Of a DNA stretch of 64,000 nt, positions 9,890 through 21,254 are shown in pieces (position 1 is the first letter of the stretch; every line of letters starts with the position of its first letter). Position numbers and translations under genes: made by a program. Where the stretch lies: NCBI RefSeq assembly GCF_004664715.2, contig NC_051082.1:7818498-7882497 (forward strand). The letters are read 5' to 3'. The DNA is from Peromyscus leucopus (taxonomy: Eukaryota; Chordata; Mammalia; Rodentia; Cricetidae). The notes beneath the pieces are model-generated. The model ran no database searches, was not told where the DNA came from, and worked only from the letters and a program-made list of their open reading frames with translations.

Positions 9890-10685
9890 CAAGATCTTAA
9901 ACTTAAAATCAAACATCTAATTCCCCCAACTCTTCTCCCACTGTTCTCCCCCTCTCCACTGTGGGACCACCTGGCTGTTCAGCCATCTTTAACTAAGTCC
10001 CTTCCTCACCCCAGAGCCCATCTTTCAGCATCCAAAAGGCTCAGCCCTTAAGTTCTCCCCTCAACTCTGATCCCTGCCCGCCCTGCTCCCCCATTACCAG
10101 CTCCTCATCTGTACTCTGATTATCTCTCTCCCCCACATGATTCTACTGCCCCCCCTCCATCCCAACTTCTGGCTCTTCTTCTTGCCTCTTCCCGAGGGGT
10201 CTCCCCACTGAGGTAGAAAAGAACCTTTGAAAATACATACCCTACCTTCTGTGGGCAACCTTCTCAGAAGTTACCATCATCCACCATCCCAGCATCCCAC
10301 TGTACCTTCAAGATGCTACAGAATCTAACTCCGGGCCTCCTGTGAAGCACCTGTGCCTATGTCCTCGCTGGTCACAATAAAACCAGGTATGGATGTCCCC
10401 GTTAGCAACCACCGCCCCGTCTGCCTGCCCCATCTGATTTGACATGGGTCCATTTTGGACTCGATAGTCACATAGGACATCGCTTCCGACTTCAGAGCCT
10501 TGCTCTGGTTCCAGTGCCTCAAGAACATTTATAGCAGCATCACACGAAATGTATGTTTTCTCTCATAATGGGAATCTAGGTTTATATCCATAGCTATAGA
10601 TGGATGTGAGGGTTCGTGGGGGAAGGAGAATAGAGAGAGGTGAATGGAGAGAGAGCTGTGAGGGGAATCTATGTGGGCCATACAT
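9890..10685. other. Single-copy DNA, pyrimidine-rich at 9925-10210
   Basis: The plus strand is C/T-rich over roughly 300 bases. No gene was recognised. Confidence 0.5.
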
Positions 10686-10689
10686 TCAA

Positions 10690-10880
10690 GTGATGCATAT
10701 GTGTATATATATCTGTGTGTGTATACATATATGACATATATAGGACACACACATATAAATATGTGGCATATGTGTATATACACATATGTGTATATACATA
10801 TGTGAATATGTGTGATGTATACATACACCATGTATATGTCATGTATGTGTATATCCTATATTCTATGTAGATATATGCAT
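10690..10880. repeat. AT-rich TATG/TATA cryptic simple repeat with a perfect palindrome
   Basis: Alternating purine-pyrimidine sequence (catatgtgtatatacacat and relatives). Positions 10767-10788 form a 22-bp perfect palindrome. Confidence 0.9.
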
Positions 10881-11134
10881 ATGGAAGAATGAGTAGGCCA
10901 AGAAGGGAACGTGGGACCGGGAAGTTTGATGGACGGTAAATACGAACAAAGCACAATAACATGTATGGAACATGTCATAAAGAATCCATTGCTTTTGCAC
11001 TCACTGGGAAACAAAACATCGTGAAACTGAAGACAATAGTGCCCCGCCCTAGCTCTCAGTGTCTGCAGACGTCATCTTATTCTTCTTTACACTATCAGAG
11101 CCCTCTTTACATTTAACCGCAGCAATGTATCCAC

Positions 11135-11283
11135 TCCCATGTTTATTTATTTACGTCCTGTCTCCACCCAGCGTGTGTACGCTTCAGGCGGCCTCTAAGC
11201 CACTGCATCCCCTGTGCGGTAAGCTCTGTCTGAAGTGAAGTAGATAACTCAATCTGGTTGTTAAATAAATGGATGAATTGTCT
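11135..11283 (+). repeat. Old L2-like 3' segment
   Basis: 'tttatttatttacgtcctgt' at one end and 'gttgttaaataaatggatgaa' at the other, in the arrangement of the L2 3' region. Strongly diverged. Confidence 0.55.
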
Positions 11284-11480
11284 GCCCCTGATCGGTTCAG
11301 TTGCATATTAATCTGGATTATAAGAACCGTGCTCTGTCCATTAGTGGAGCCTTCATTAGCTTGGCATCTCGCTTTTCGACAAATAATTTCAACAAATGCT
11401 TGCCATCATAAGTCTTGTTAAGGAAATAATGATCCATTTACATCACGGAAGTCTATACGTTCTTGGTCCATTTCCATTAA
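11284..11480. other. Candidate conserved non-coding element
   Basis: Repeat-free DNA dense in homeodomain-type cores. TTGCATATTAATCTGGATTA at 11301-11320 combines an octamer-like site with two bicoid/OTX-type cores (TAATCT, GGATTA). CATTAG and AATAATTTCAAC follow. Function is inferred from motif density only. Confidence 0.35.
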
Positions 11481-12439
11481 AAAGCCGTGATGCTTATGGA
11501 AAGAAACACAGGGATCTGCCCCCAAATGAAAATGAGATCATTTTTTGAATTATAAAATGATGGCTGAAGTTTCTTCTCTTCTTTAGCTAGATTGTACATC
11601 TTTGTCTGTCTAAGGGAAAAAAACCTATTACTTTTATAATGAGAATTGAATAGGAAAAAAAAGGTAACACCCACTTAGAGGTAAATAAACAACCACAGCG
11701 AGTACTCTGGGTGATGTTATCTTAGTCCTACGCACCCATGAAACACAAGAGCATCCTCTTCTTCATAGCTAAAGGGTGGTGGGGCTCCGATGTCGGTGTT
11801 ACAGTTCGGGTTCTTGCAAACAGCAACAGCAGCCAGTTCTGGGTATTAGTGGGCTAGTGAATCCTTTCTAGGGCATCCATGAGTATAATGGAGTCTGCTC
11901 CTTCTCAGCCAAGACATCTCCATTTCATGATCCATCCCTAAGGGGTGGCGAGTCCTGGAAATGTGGACCCTGTAGGGAGGCAAGTGGGGGGACTTATGTT
12001 TCATCCTCTAGCCCACTGGAGTCTTGAGTTACCATTGCTAAGGGACCCCCTCCCTACAGTTTACGTGCAAGACCTAATGTCCTGGGACACTGTTCTGGAA
12101 TGACTACCTCAGCAAGAGCTAAAAGCAGGAGATGGAGCCAAATGCAACCCCTTCCTCCCCTCTTTCCGGTCACAGGCTATCCGTCCTTCCCACAGTCCAC
12201 TCAAACATCTCCAACAAACACACTCATGCCTCTGGCAAGATAGCCTTCACTTACATCCTGACAATTTCCCTTTAAAAGTGAAAGTGCTTCTGGGAGTCTG
12301 TGATATTTTGCCCAAATATGAGCTGAGTGCTGCAGACCCAGGCTGCCAGTAGATAGAGGAGCTGGCTCATTAACCCTGCCTAATGTCTCCTACCACAGGC
12401 TCAGGGAAGAAGGCTCATTGGGCAGCCATCAAATGAGAC

Positions 12440-12512
12440 ATCCATTAGCCTCCTTCTGCCTACATGGCCTCAGTTTCCCCATCTGTAAACCCAGGAGCCT
12501 AAACAGGGAAGC
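12440..12512 (-). repeat. MIR fragment
   Basis: 'cctcagtttccccatctgta' on the plus strand is the reverse complement of the MIR core. Confidence 0.75.
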
Positions 12513-13135
12513 AGAGCATCCTATATTTCACACACATCTTTTAGTGCTACCCTGTTCTTTGAAATTCAAAAGGAAATTACTGCAGACTTGGATCTTATAA
12601 TTAATGGGAGACCCAGGCTCCTTCCTATTACTTTGGGAACCCCTGGGACTAAGAAGGGGGCTTCTGTTTCTTCAATTTTGGGTATTTGTTGTATTAGATG
12701 GTTCAGATTGTGGGCTATCAGATCAGCATCCCAACATGCTCTTCTCTTTCCCAAATTGTGTCTTCTTATTCAGAACCCTACCCCTCAACATCCACTCCCC
12801 AAAACACCACCAACAGGAGTCTCACTCTGTGAAACAGACTTTGTCAGCCTGAGTCTACAATCTGTACCCTGCAGTAAAGTAATGTACTTGAAGTTAGAAG
12901 TGAAGTATCCTGGACTTGGACAGCTTTACCCTTTTCTCACATCAAGGATCTCCCCCACCGCCTCCCTTCTCCCTCAGGCTCCTTTTTCTTCCTCTCCTGC
13001 TGATCCATAACCTTGATTCTTCTTATGAGCTTTGTAGAATAGCTCGCCTTTCACTTTATGTGGCCATTTTAATGGCTTATATTCTTCAACTCCACATTTT
13101 AACACCCAAAACAGTCCATAAAATGTATTTAAGGC

Positions 13136-13282
13136 AGCCAGTCAGTGGTGGCGCCTACCTTTAATTCCAGCACTAGGGAGGCAGAGGCAGGTGGGTCTCT
13201 GTGAGTTTGAGGCCAGCCCAGGCTACAGAGTGAGTTCCAGGAAAGGCACCAAAGCTACACAGAGAAACCTTGTCTCAATATA
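13136..13282 (+). repeat. B1 SINE
   Basis: 'agtggtggcgcctacctttaa', 'ggcagaggcaggtgggtctc', 'gaggccagcccaggctacag' and 'agagaaaccttgtctcaata': a near full-length B1 with a short AT tail. Confidence 0.95.
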
Positions 13283-13356
13283 TATATCATCTCTTAGCAT
13301 CTCTTATAAATTCTAATGAAGGCACTGTTAATCATTTGCATAGAAAAAGTCCAGAT

Positions 13357-13960
13357 GGGACTGTAGAGAGGGCTTAGGAGATAAAGCGCTTGCTATATAA
13401 GCCTAAGGATCAAAGTTCAGGTCCCCAGGACCCACGTATGGTGGCTACCTTGTAGCGGTAGCGCCAGCATTACCAATACCCGTTCACCATGTCCGAGCGA
13501 AGGGCTGCGGATTAAAAAATAGAGACAAGAGACAGCGGGTCATCCATACGATTGGATGGTGAATGCCGTTTATTGAAAGAGGGAAGAAACCTTAAATACA
13601 TACAGGCTTACAGTACAAATGGAGGAACCCCCGGAGGGCAGAAGTTCGCTACCAATGGTCTACATTCCAGACCCAATGTTCTACATTCTTGCATCTAAGT
13701 TGTTAACGCCCAAAATGCAGGATACACAAACAAGGAACTTCCCTTAAGCATTCAGAAGGGTGGAATCTGAATAGGGAGGACATCTGATCGAGGTCAGCAA
13801 GCAAGGCCGCAGCCACTCCCAGTCGGGGGCCAGGGCCCATGGTGCCCACACTACCTGTAATTCCAACCTGTAGAGGCATAGACAGAGAATGCTCAGAGCA
13901 AGGCAGTCAGCCAGGCTAGCCGAACGATGAGCTCTGGGGTCAGTGAGGGCTGACCTGGCA
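13357..13960 (+). repeat. B4 SINE split by an LTR insertion
   Basis: The left part (13357-13450) ends in CTACCT. The right part resumes at 13851 with CTACCTGTAATTCCAACC and runs to about 13960. Removing the LTR and one CTACCT restores a continuous B4-like sequence. Confidence 0.85.
13451..13850 (-). mobile_element. Solo class II ERV LTR, 400 bp
   Basis: TGTAGCGG to TGCCCACA on plus, flanked by exact 6-bp duplications CTACCT (13445-13450, 13851-13856). On the minus strand an AATAAA (CAATAAACGG) lies about 110 bases before the end, a plausible LTR poly(A) signal. Family name is uncertain. Confidence 0.9.
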
Positions 13961-14014
13961 CATAGGACGTGCTTCATAAAGAATAGCAATAGAGTTGCCA
14001 CTAGAGAGGACTGT

Positions 14015-14155
14015 ATGACCTCTCCTTATATCACCACATTCCATCCTCCTAAGAACATACGCAAAGACACCATGATTGTTCCCTGGGGGAAAGATGGGGA
14101 TACCAAGGCTCAGGGAAGTGACGAGAGCTTGTTCAGTGTTAAGTGGCAGCTGTGA
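14015..14155 (+). repeat. MIR
   Basis: 'gaaagatggggataccaagg' followed by 'ctcagggaagtgac' and a following aagtggcagctg match the MIR core and right flank. Confidence 0.7.
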
Positions 14156-14378
14156 CGGACACATTGATCCTCTGCCTGTGAGCTGAGCTGCCCTAGGGAG
14201 AGCAGGGAAGAACCATTGGCACTGGGACTTGAAGGGAAGTGAGGTTCCCACCAGAGAGCCAGTCAGGGATCACAGAGCCAGGGCTCAGGGCCTTAGAGCG
14301 CACCCACCTCCAGTCCTCAGGCCGTTGAGAGGATGCACAGCTTTGGCAAAGGGGGGAATGATGCTTTCTCAGTCTCCA

Positions 14379-14382
<4 letters not shown>

Positions 14383-14424
<42 letters not shown>
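14383..14424. repeat. (CA)n microsatellite
   Basis: Pure CA run. Another CA-rich stretch lies at 14597-14660, and a poly-A run at about 14466-14482. Confidence 0.98.
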
Positions 14425-14426
<2 letters not shown>

Positions 14427-14714
14427 TGGGAGAAATGTTGCCTCTGTGGTTGTTATGGATGAGACAAAAAAAAAAAAAAAAATCTCACCAGTGAAGCTCT
14501 TGGTTTGCGGTTGAACTTACTAGGCAGTGACTCAGAAAAACCAAGGACAAAAATCTCCCTTTTTCCCTCTCCACCCCCTCCTTTCTCCCTCTCTCACACG
14601 TGTGCACACACATACTCATACACACACACACACATGCGAGCACACACACATTCACACATGTCCCTTCTAATTCTTATAAAGAATTTCTTTTTTAAATGAG
14701 AAAAAAGGATTTCG

Positions 14715-15135
14715 GGGACTGAGGAGATAGTTCAGTGGGGTCAGGTGCATGCCACGTGAGCCTCAGAATGTGGGTTCAGATCCCTAGGATTCGCCTAAAA
14801 GCTAGGTGTAGCCAACCAATCTCATCATATCCCTAGAGGGATGTAGGAGGCAGGCATTGGAGCTTGGCTGGAGGCTGGTGGGCCAGCTACCCTGGTGCTG
14901 TCCCTCTGGCAAGCCCTCCAGGCTGTTGTCCTCGCCCACAGCAACCCCCAGGTATTCACAGTGCAGACAAGAGACTGCCTCCAACAAAAGAAAGTGAAGG
15001 CCAACACCAGAGGTTTCCCTCCGACCTCCACAGATGTGCAGTAGCAGGTGTGTGTCTGTTTCACACACAAGCACACACACAGTCCACACCACCCCCGCGT
15101 ACACACACACACACACTCAACATAAAATAAAAAGA
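14715..15135 (+). repeat. Diverged B4-like SINE
   Basis: Head 'ggggactgaggagatagttc' and 'gttcagatccctaggatt', tail 'cctccacagatgtgcag', CA-rich DNA and 'cataaaataaaaag'. The interior is diverged or contains inserted unique sequence. Confidence 0.6.
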
Positions 15136-15960
15136 AGACAACAAAATAGTTCTGTCCAATGAGTCTATGTGTTTTGCGGAGAAAAGAAAATTTTTCCCTA
15201 TTGCCTAAAAACAAAGAGAAATTATTGGGTACAATTCATTGTTCAAACTGCCCAAGATTTGAAAGTAGAGTGAGTAAACAGATTCCGCTCAGAGTGTCGG
15301 GCTCATTAACTCAGAGAGAGGAACGGTTTCCAGTGTGTGATTAACTCAACATCGTCAGTGATTTACACAGCAGATGATCAAAGAAGAGTTTGGTACCCAC
15401 AGACCGACTATCTGAGTACCAGCCATTCAGCCCACACAGGACGGTTCAGTCTGTGTTGTTCTGGGGGGGTCTGTGGTTAAATGTCTTGACCCAGGAAAAT
15501 GTTTCTTTTGGTACAGCTCTCCCAGGGCTCCTAGAGGGGCAGTGATCAAAGGGAGCTCAGGGGAGTCACAAGACATCCCGGTACTCAGTGACCGAGATGT
15601 ACCTTGCGCCAGGCTGTCTTTGGTCTCCACTCTCTCTTGCTGTTGCTTCAAGGGACAGGGGATGTCAGGAATATAACACCAGGCATGAGCAGGCTCAAGA
15701 TCAACCAAGAGTGTCTTCAGAACTAACAAAGAGAGCCAACATCATGAACTGTGAGACAGCTCTTTGGAGATCTCTTCAGGATTTATCAAACATCTACCAT
15801 GATGCTGCTAATGGAGTGTGCTCTGGTCTCATATGGACGATGGAAAGTGCCTTCCTGTAGGACCAAATATTTCCTTCCGTGCTAGTTAGCAGGCAGAAAT
15901 CAAAGTGACTCCTCAATGCCGCTTCCTTCTGCAAAAGGCTAAAGATACTGAGGGTACAAG

Positions 15961-16070
15961 AGTGGGAACAGAATCTCCAAATCAGTCACAATCAGGAAGA
16001 ACAAAGCCAGAGCACTGGAGTTCAACCTGAAAGCCACCGCCTCCTAGAGGGCTGTACAGGTATTGCAAGC
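15961..16070 (+). repeat. Diverged direct duplication, copy A
   Basis: Shares 'gcctcctagagggct', 'tattgcaag' and interspersed blocks with 16862-16982 in the same order. By eye about 80% identity over the alignable part. Confidence 0.7.
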
Positions 16071-16861
16071 CTAATGCCTTGTTCCCGGTACAGCTACTTC
16101 ACAGGGTTTATAGACCTACTTAGGGGATAAGGAACCAGACTATTCTGAAAAAAGAACAACATCTCTGCATTTTATGGTGCTTCATCAAATAGTTTGACAT
16201 TGCTTCCCAGAAGCCTGGCTTCATCAGGGAGACCATATTAATTCAGATGCATGAGAGACAGGCTAGCCATGATGAAGGGAAAGAGATATGAACAAGGAGA
16301 GAAGATGAAGATGCCAGGGAGCCTCTCTGGGCCAGGGCTGATCTGTGAGAGATTCTTCACAAGGACTCATAAACAGGAGAAAATTTTCATACAACTAAAC
16401 TTATTTGATTACTAAAATGACTCTTGTGCTGTGACATGATACAATTCTTCCTCTCGTGTGCTTAAATAGGCCTCTTTGATGAAATGATGGCATTGACAAG
16501 ACCTGTTCCTTTCAAAGACATGTTGGCAAACTCAGAAGTTGGCCAACTACTGTTCTTTATTAGAATAGTTCTCTACTGAAACTCCCCTTTTATCTTTTCT
16601 TCGTGAATGTCACTGGTTCACAAACTGTCCAAATCAGGCAGCCAGTGCTATAAATGAGTGCCAAGCAGAAAGAGCTCTATACCAGCACAGTAAGGGGCAT
16701 ACATCCTCTTCCTACTTGAATGGAATCAGAAAAAGACTTCAGTGGTGTTGGCATTTGGGTTGAGGCTTTAAAGAAAGACGGATGCGCTTTGTACACATAG
16801 AGATCAAGGTAAATTTGAGAGGTCATTTCAGGTGGAAGATGTAGCCAGAACAAAAGTTCAG

Positions 16862-16982
16862 GGTGGGGACAGAACCTCAAAAATCAGTCGGACTCAGGAA
16901 CAGCAAAGACCTATATTAACCAGAGCAGCGGATTCCAATCTGAGAGCCACTGCCTCCTAGAGGGCTATAGATGTATTGCAAG
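16862..16982 (+). repeat. Diverged direct duplication, copy B
   Basis: Partner of 15961-16070, about 900 bases downstream, with an extra 8-10 base segment (ACCTATATTA). Confidence 0.7.
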
Positions 16983-17934
16983 GTGAACGTGGAGTCTTGT
17001 CCTAAGAATAACTGACTACTTGTCAAAGGCATTGTGGGGCTTTACTCATTCAGCAGCATTCCTGAATTCAGAAGCATGCTTAGCCCAGTGATCATCTTTG
17101 AAACAGTGACTGTTCGTAAGGGAATCAAGAGGGCCAGAAATGTCAGGGGAAGAAGTCTATACATTCACTGCTGAAAGTACTTCCTCTGAGAAAGCAGTTG
17201 TGAGCACCAACTGTATACAAGGCACAAAGGAATATGAGAATAATTTATGGATTAGGATAAATTTTCTGTCTTGGAATAGAAGTGTAATAGTGTAGGTTCT
17301 GATGGAAGAGCAGGATTCATAAAAGATCAAGATCCCAAAGGAACTCGGAAGTCTCCTCACTGACACTGGAGTGATTCTTCTGTGAATTTGGTGTTCAACA
17401 TTCAACCTTGTGGTTTTGTGTTGGAAGTACCATCTTTACTCTGTTGTACCCCCATTCAGCATCCCTCACCATGGCAACGGACCAGGTTGATATAGTCGAT
17501 CTTGATCCACTTCATTAGCCCAAATGTCCATACACTAGATCTTGTGAATGTCAGCTACTCTGACATATGGCCTAGAGAAGGCCCTTAGTCAAACGGGACC
17601 ACCAACTCACCTCTCTACCAATACATCCTACATTCAACAACTAATGAGCTGGAAAGGTGTGTCTGACTTCAATATAGAATGCCGTTGCATCATCCTTACT
17701 CCAGGGCTCCCAGGGGGGTCAGGCTATGGTCTTAGATGAGCAACACAGACTCCATCCACTCCCTCTTCATGTCCTTTCCCATCCCCACACCTCTGTTCTT
17801 GCCTCAGTATATCAAGTTCCCAAGAATTCTAGTGCCTGTTACATTTTTGTTCTATGGAACCCAGTCTGAAACACAGGCTGGCATCTTACCCTGAAGCCCA
17901 ATGTTATCAGTAATATATTTTATTTGGGGGTTTA

Positions 17935-18032
17935 TGACCTGCTATGTACCAAAAAGCTCTTCATAGGCCTCTTTTCATATTACCTTATAGGCTCCATGCC
18001 ACTGTTCCCACTCCACAGAGGCTCTGAGTGGC
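17935..18032 (+). repeat. MIR-like fragment
   Basis: 'cctgctatgtacc', 'cttttcatattacctta' and 'ccacagaggctctgag' follow the MIR order but are strongly diverged. Confidence 0.5.
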
Positions 18033-18879
18033 GGTGGCATGGGGTGTCCTTATCAAGTTTCTCCATTCTCTGATGGAGATGGAGACACCCAGAGGGTGTA
18101 CCCCTCTTCCTGCACAATGATCCTTCCCTCCCTTGCACACATTCCTCAGCTCCTCTTCCCTCCCCAGCCTTCCCATTTCTTGTACCCCCTCACCACCTCA
18201 GGCCAGCAGGGTCAATTATGTGAGTTTCACAGCTCAGGACCTCCTAGGGCAGAAAATTCAATTTGTTCCCATCTGCTTTGGTTTTCTTTCAGAATTTCTT
18301 TTTTTTTTTAATGGCCATAAGCACTTTAGACCTCCTAAGACAGCTCCCTCCATGTGTTTCTAGCATTCTTAACAGAGTATGTATGGAGGGAACACAGGGA
18401 CCTTACAACCTTCTCTGTAAAGTACTGAATATCATGGATGAAATACAAATCTAGTTTAGAACTACAGAGGCTTCTTGCGCCCAAAAAGCTAAGCCTCATG
18501 GTGGTAGGATAAAGAATCCATGTCCATCCCTTCTCAGGAAGATGGGGCACAAGAAATAGATGTTGACTTGGAAAGAAGAAAAAGACAGGGTAAGTGTGGT
18601 AACTAAAGAGGAGGGGAAATTAAGGCACAAACATGGGTACTTTCCATGGGCTGTTCCTTCTGCTGAAATCTTGTCTCCCTTTCTCTAACTATCGACCTCT
18701 TTGTTTGTGCTTCAAAACCCAGTTTAAATGTCATTAAGGTAAGAAAATTTATCACAAGTCTCCCAGGTTTTCCAACACAGCCACTGATATCCACAGCCAC
18801 ACACAGAACAGGCTCTATACCGGGCTTAAGCGTTCATCCTCCTACAATATAACTTGGGGTCATTTCCTGTCTCAGCTCC

Positions 18880-19620
18880 TTTTCCTGTAACAATAGTAAA
18901 AAATCCTCAGACAAAACCAGCTCAAGAACTAGAGGGTTCATCTAGGCTCTGTAGCTGGAGTTTTCTTCAGTCCTGCCTGGCCCAAGGTCAGGACAAATTT
19001 CTCTCACCCGCCAGTCCTGCAGCCGCTCAGACCCAACCAAGTAAACACACAGAGACTTACATTGCTTACAAACTGTATGGCCGTGGCAGGCTTCTTGTTA
19101 TCTAATTCTTATATCTTAAATTAACCCATTTCTATAAATCTATACCTTGCCACACGGCTCATGGCTTACCAGTATCTTACATGTTGGTACTCATGGCGGT
19201 GGCTGGTGGCGTCTCCTGACTCAGCCTTCCTGTTCCCAGAATTCTCTTCTCTGCTTGTCCTGTCTATACTTCCTGCCTGGCTACTGGCCAATCAGCATTT
19301 TATTTATATAGAGCGATATCCACAGCAAGGCTCATTGTTCAAGGGTACAGCCCATCAGGGCAGGGAAGTCATGACGGCAGGAACATGAGGTAGCTGTCAC
19401 ATCCACAGACAAGAGGCAGAGCATGGTGGAGTCTGGTGTCCAGCTCTCTTACTCTCTTTTATTCAGTCCAGGACTCCAATTGGTGCCACCCGCATTTGGG
19501 GTGGGCCTTCCCACCTCAATTAATGTAAACTAGGAAGTCCCTTAAGAGGAGCCCAGAAGCTTGTCTGCTAGGTGGTTCTGGACCCTGTCGAGCCGACAGT
19601 CGGTGTTAATCATCACGTCT
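18880..19620 (-). repeat. Old ERVL-type LTR interrupted by a younger LTR
   Basis: Left part 18880-18949 ('aacaatagtaaaaaatcc', 'gagggttcatctaggctc') continues after the nested LTR at 19334 ('attgttcaagggtacagccc', 'tgggccttcccacctcaatt', 'gaccctgtcgagccgacag'). The same family occurs at 23169-23515 (plus) and 30376-30831 (minus). Confidence 0.75.
18950..19327 (-). mobile_element. Solo class II ERV LTR nested in an older LTR
   Basis: TGTAGCTGG to CCACAGCA on plus, flanked by exact AGGCTC (18944-18949 and 19328-19333). Homologous in opposite orientation to 40805-41172: both contain 'ctgattggc', 'gccaggcaggaagtata' and 'taaacacayagacgctta'-like blocks when aligned on one strand. Confidence 0.9.
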
Positions 19621-19621
19621 C

Positions 19622-19712
19622 ACCTGTTAGTTTTGTGACCTTGTGCCAGTCCTTCAGCATCTCTAAGCCCTTGGTTTCCTCATCTCCAAAACAGAATGAG
19701 CACCAAGCGCTC
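19622..19712 (-). repeat. MIR fragment
   Basis: 'tttgtgaccttgtgccagtc' then 'ttggtttcctcatctccaaa' is the reverse-complement MIR order. Confidence 0.75.
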
Positions 19713-19844
19713 AGTGCTGATATCAAAGCTCCTCTCCACTGTTACTGTAACTAGCCACAGCACAACTCCCCTAGTATCTTACTTGCTAATTAGTACTTTA
19801 CCCTCAATGGCCTTGTGTTAATTAACATGCGTGTGTATGACTCA

Positions 19845-19962
19845 CTTCTTTAACTACACTGCGAGACCCCTGAGGACAGGGTGCATCTTGGACATGTTCA
19901 CGTCCCACACCACCACAAGAACAGTGCCAGACTCATAATACACGCTCAAATATTTACAGAAG
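19845..19962 (+). repeat. L2 3' end
   Basis: 'cctgaggacagggtgcatct', 'agaacagtgccagactcata' and 'cgctcaaatatttac' match the L2 3' consensus order. Confidence 0.85.
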
Positions 19963-19974
19963 AAATCCTTAAAG

Positions 19975-20240
19975 CTTTGGCTACAAGTATAGGCGCTGGT
20001 TTTGATTGGCAACAGAACAAACGGCATTTGTATTTACACTCTTGTTTCCAAGACTAATTGATGTGGGCCTTACAATCATAAAAAGCCCCTTTAAACTCTC
20101 CCCTAATAATGGCAGAAGCCATCAATTAAACAAACCATTAGATGTATCAACAACCTATTAATCACTCTTCATGGAGGGATGTTGGTAGACTTCAGCTGTC
20201 TGGCTGTGCAGTAGAATTGGCGCTAACTAGAATATTCAGT
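19975..20240. other. Candidate conserved non-coding element
   Basis: Repeat-free, with clustered TAATTG, CCATCAATTAAAC, CCTAATAATGG and CTATTAATCAC homeodomain-type cores and a TGATTGGC CCAAT-like box. Regulatory role is inference. Confidence 0.3.
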
Positions 20241-20290
20241 TTGGTTGCAGACTCTCCGTCAACACTGCTTATTCTGTGAAGTGATGATTG

Positions 20291-20555
20291 GATGTCAGTC
20301 TAGAGAGATTGTTCAGTGGGTAAGAGAATTTGCTGTAGAAGCGCAAGGACCTAAGTTCGAATCCCCGCCACACATGTAAGAATCTGGGTATGGCTGAGCA
20401 TGGCCCTGCAACCTTAGTACTCGGGTGGGAGAAGACAAGATCCCTGATGTGTATTGGCAGCTGTCCAGGTTCCAGGTTCACACCCTGTCTCCAAAGGATT
20501 AAGGTGGACGTAGTATTCAACTGACTCCTAACAGCTCATCACACCCAAAGATGAA
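20291..20555 (+). repeat. B4 SINE
   Basis: 'gattgttcagtgggtaagag', 'gttcgaatccccgcc', 'gctgagcatggccctgcaac' and 'aggttccaggttcacaccctg'. Confidence 0.8.
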
Positions 20556-20559
20556 TGTA

Positions 20560-21250
20560 TCTCTCTATTCTCACCACAGAACCTTCTCTTTGCTCCAGAT
20601 AGTGATTAACACAGATCACGGCGAGTCAAAGTGCAGAGAACAGGAGACTTCCGAGTAGAGTGCTCAACCCTAAGTGAGCACAGATCACATTCCTTCTCCC
20701 CAGGCCCAGAGATCACTAAGGAAGACTGGGTGGAAAGAGCATACGAGCCAGAGACGGTGGGTGACTATGAAGAAACCGTCACAGCCGGGCAGCTGCGCAG
20801 GAACTCACAGCTCCAGGGACACCATGGGAAAAACTTGTGCAAGCTCAGGCCAGACCAAATCCCACCATGGAAAGTCCTGCCCTAGCTGCTGGGAGAGGAA
20901 GGCGCTTCTCTCTGTGTGTAGTGAGTTGACCACACTCCGGGGAAGGCCACATGTCCAAGAACATAAATTAGATTTGCTGGGCATTAAAAAAAGGACAAAA
21001 TGTTGGGTCAGAGGGGAAAGGGGTGGACCTGGGAGGAGTTGAGGCAGAAACAAATAGAATCAAAATGCATTACATGAAGTTTAATATTTTTAAAGGAATA
21101 AAGTGGAGAGTGATGGAGCTGGATACCTGACGTCCTCTGGCCCTCATCACACTCCCAGACAGAGCAGCTCCATTTCAACAACCAGAGCTCTCAAGAGAGC
21201 GAACCTCTCAACTGCCCCAGTGCCCAGAATATGAATGATATCACATGTCC
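20560..21250. other. Single-copy DNA, no gene recognised
   Basis: Short ORFs only. A B4 3'-end-like scrap ('ggatacctgacgtcctctgg') lies near 21120. Confidence 0.5.
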
Positions 21251-21254
21251 ACAT

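Larger units (their letters stand above)
15140..17930. other. Single-copy DNA with one internal old duplication
   Basis: No gene was recognised in 2.8 kb. The only structure I found is a pair of related direct segments at 15961-16070 and 16862-16982. Confidence 0.5.
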
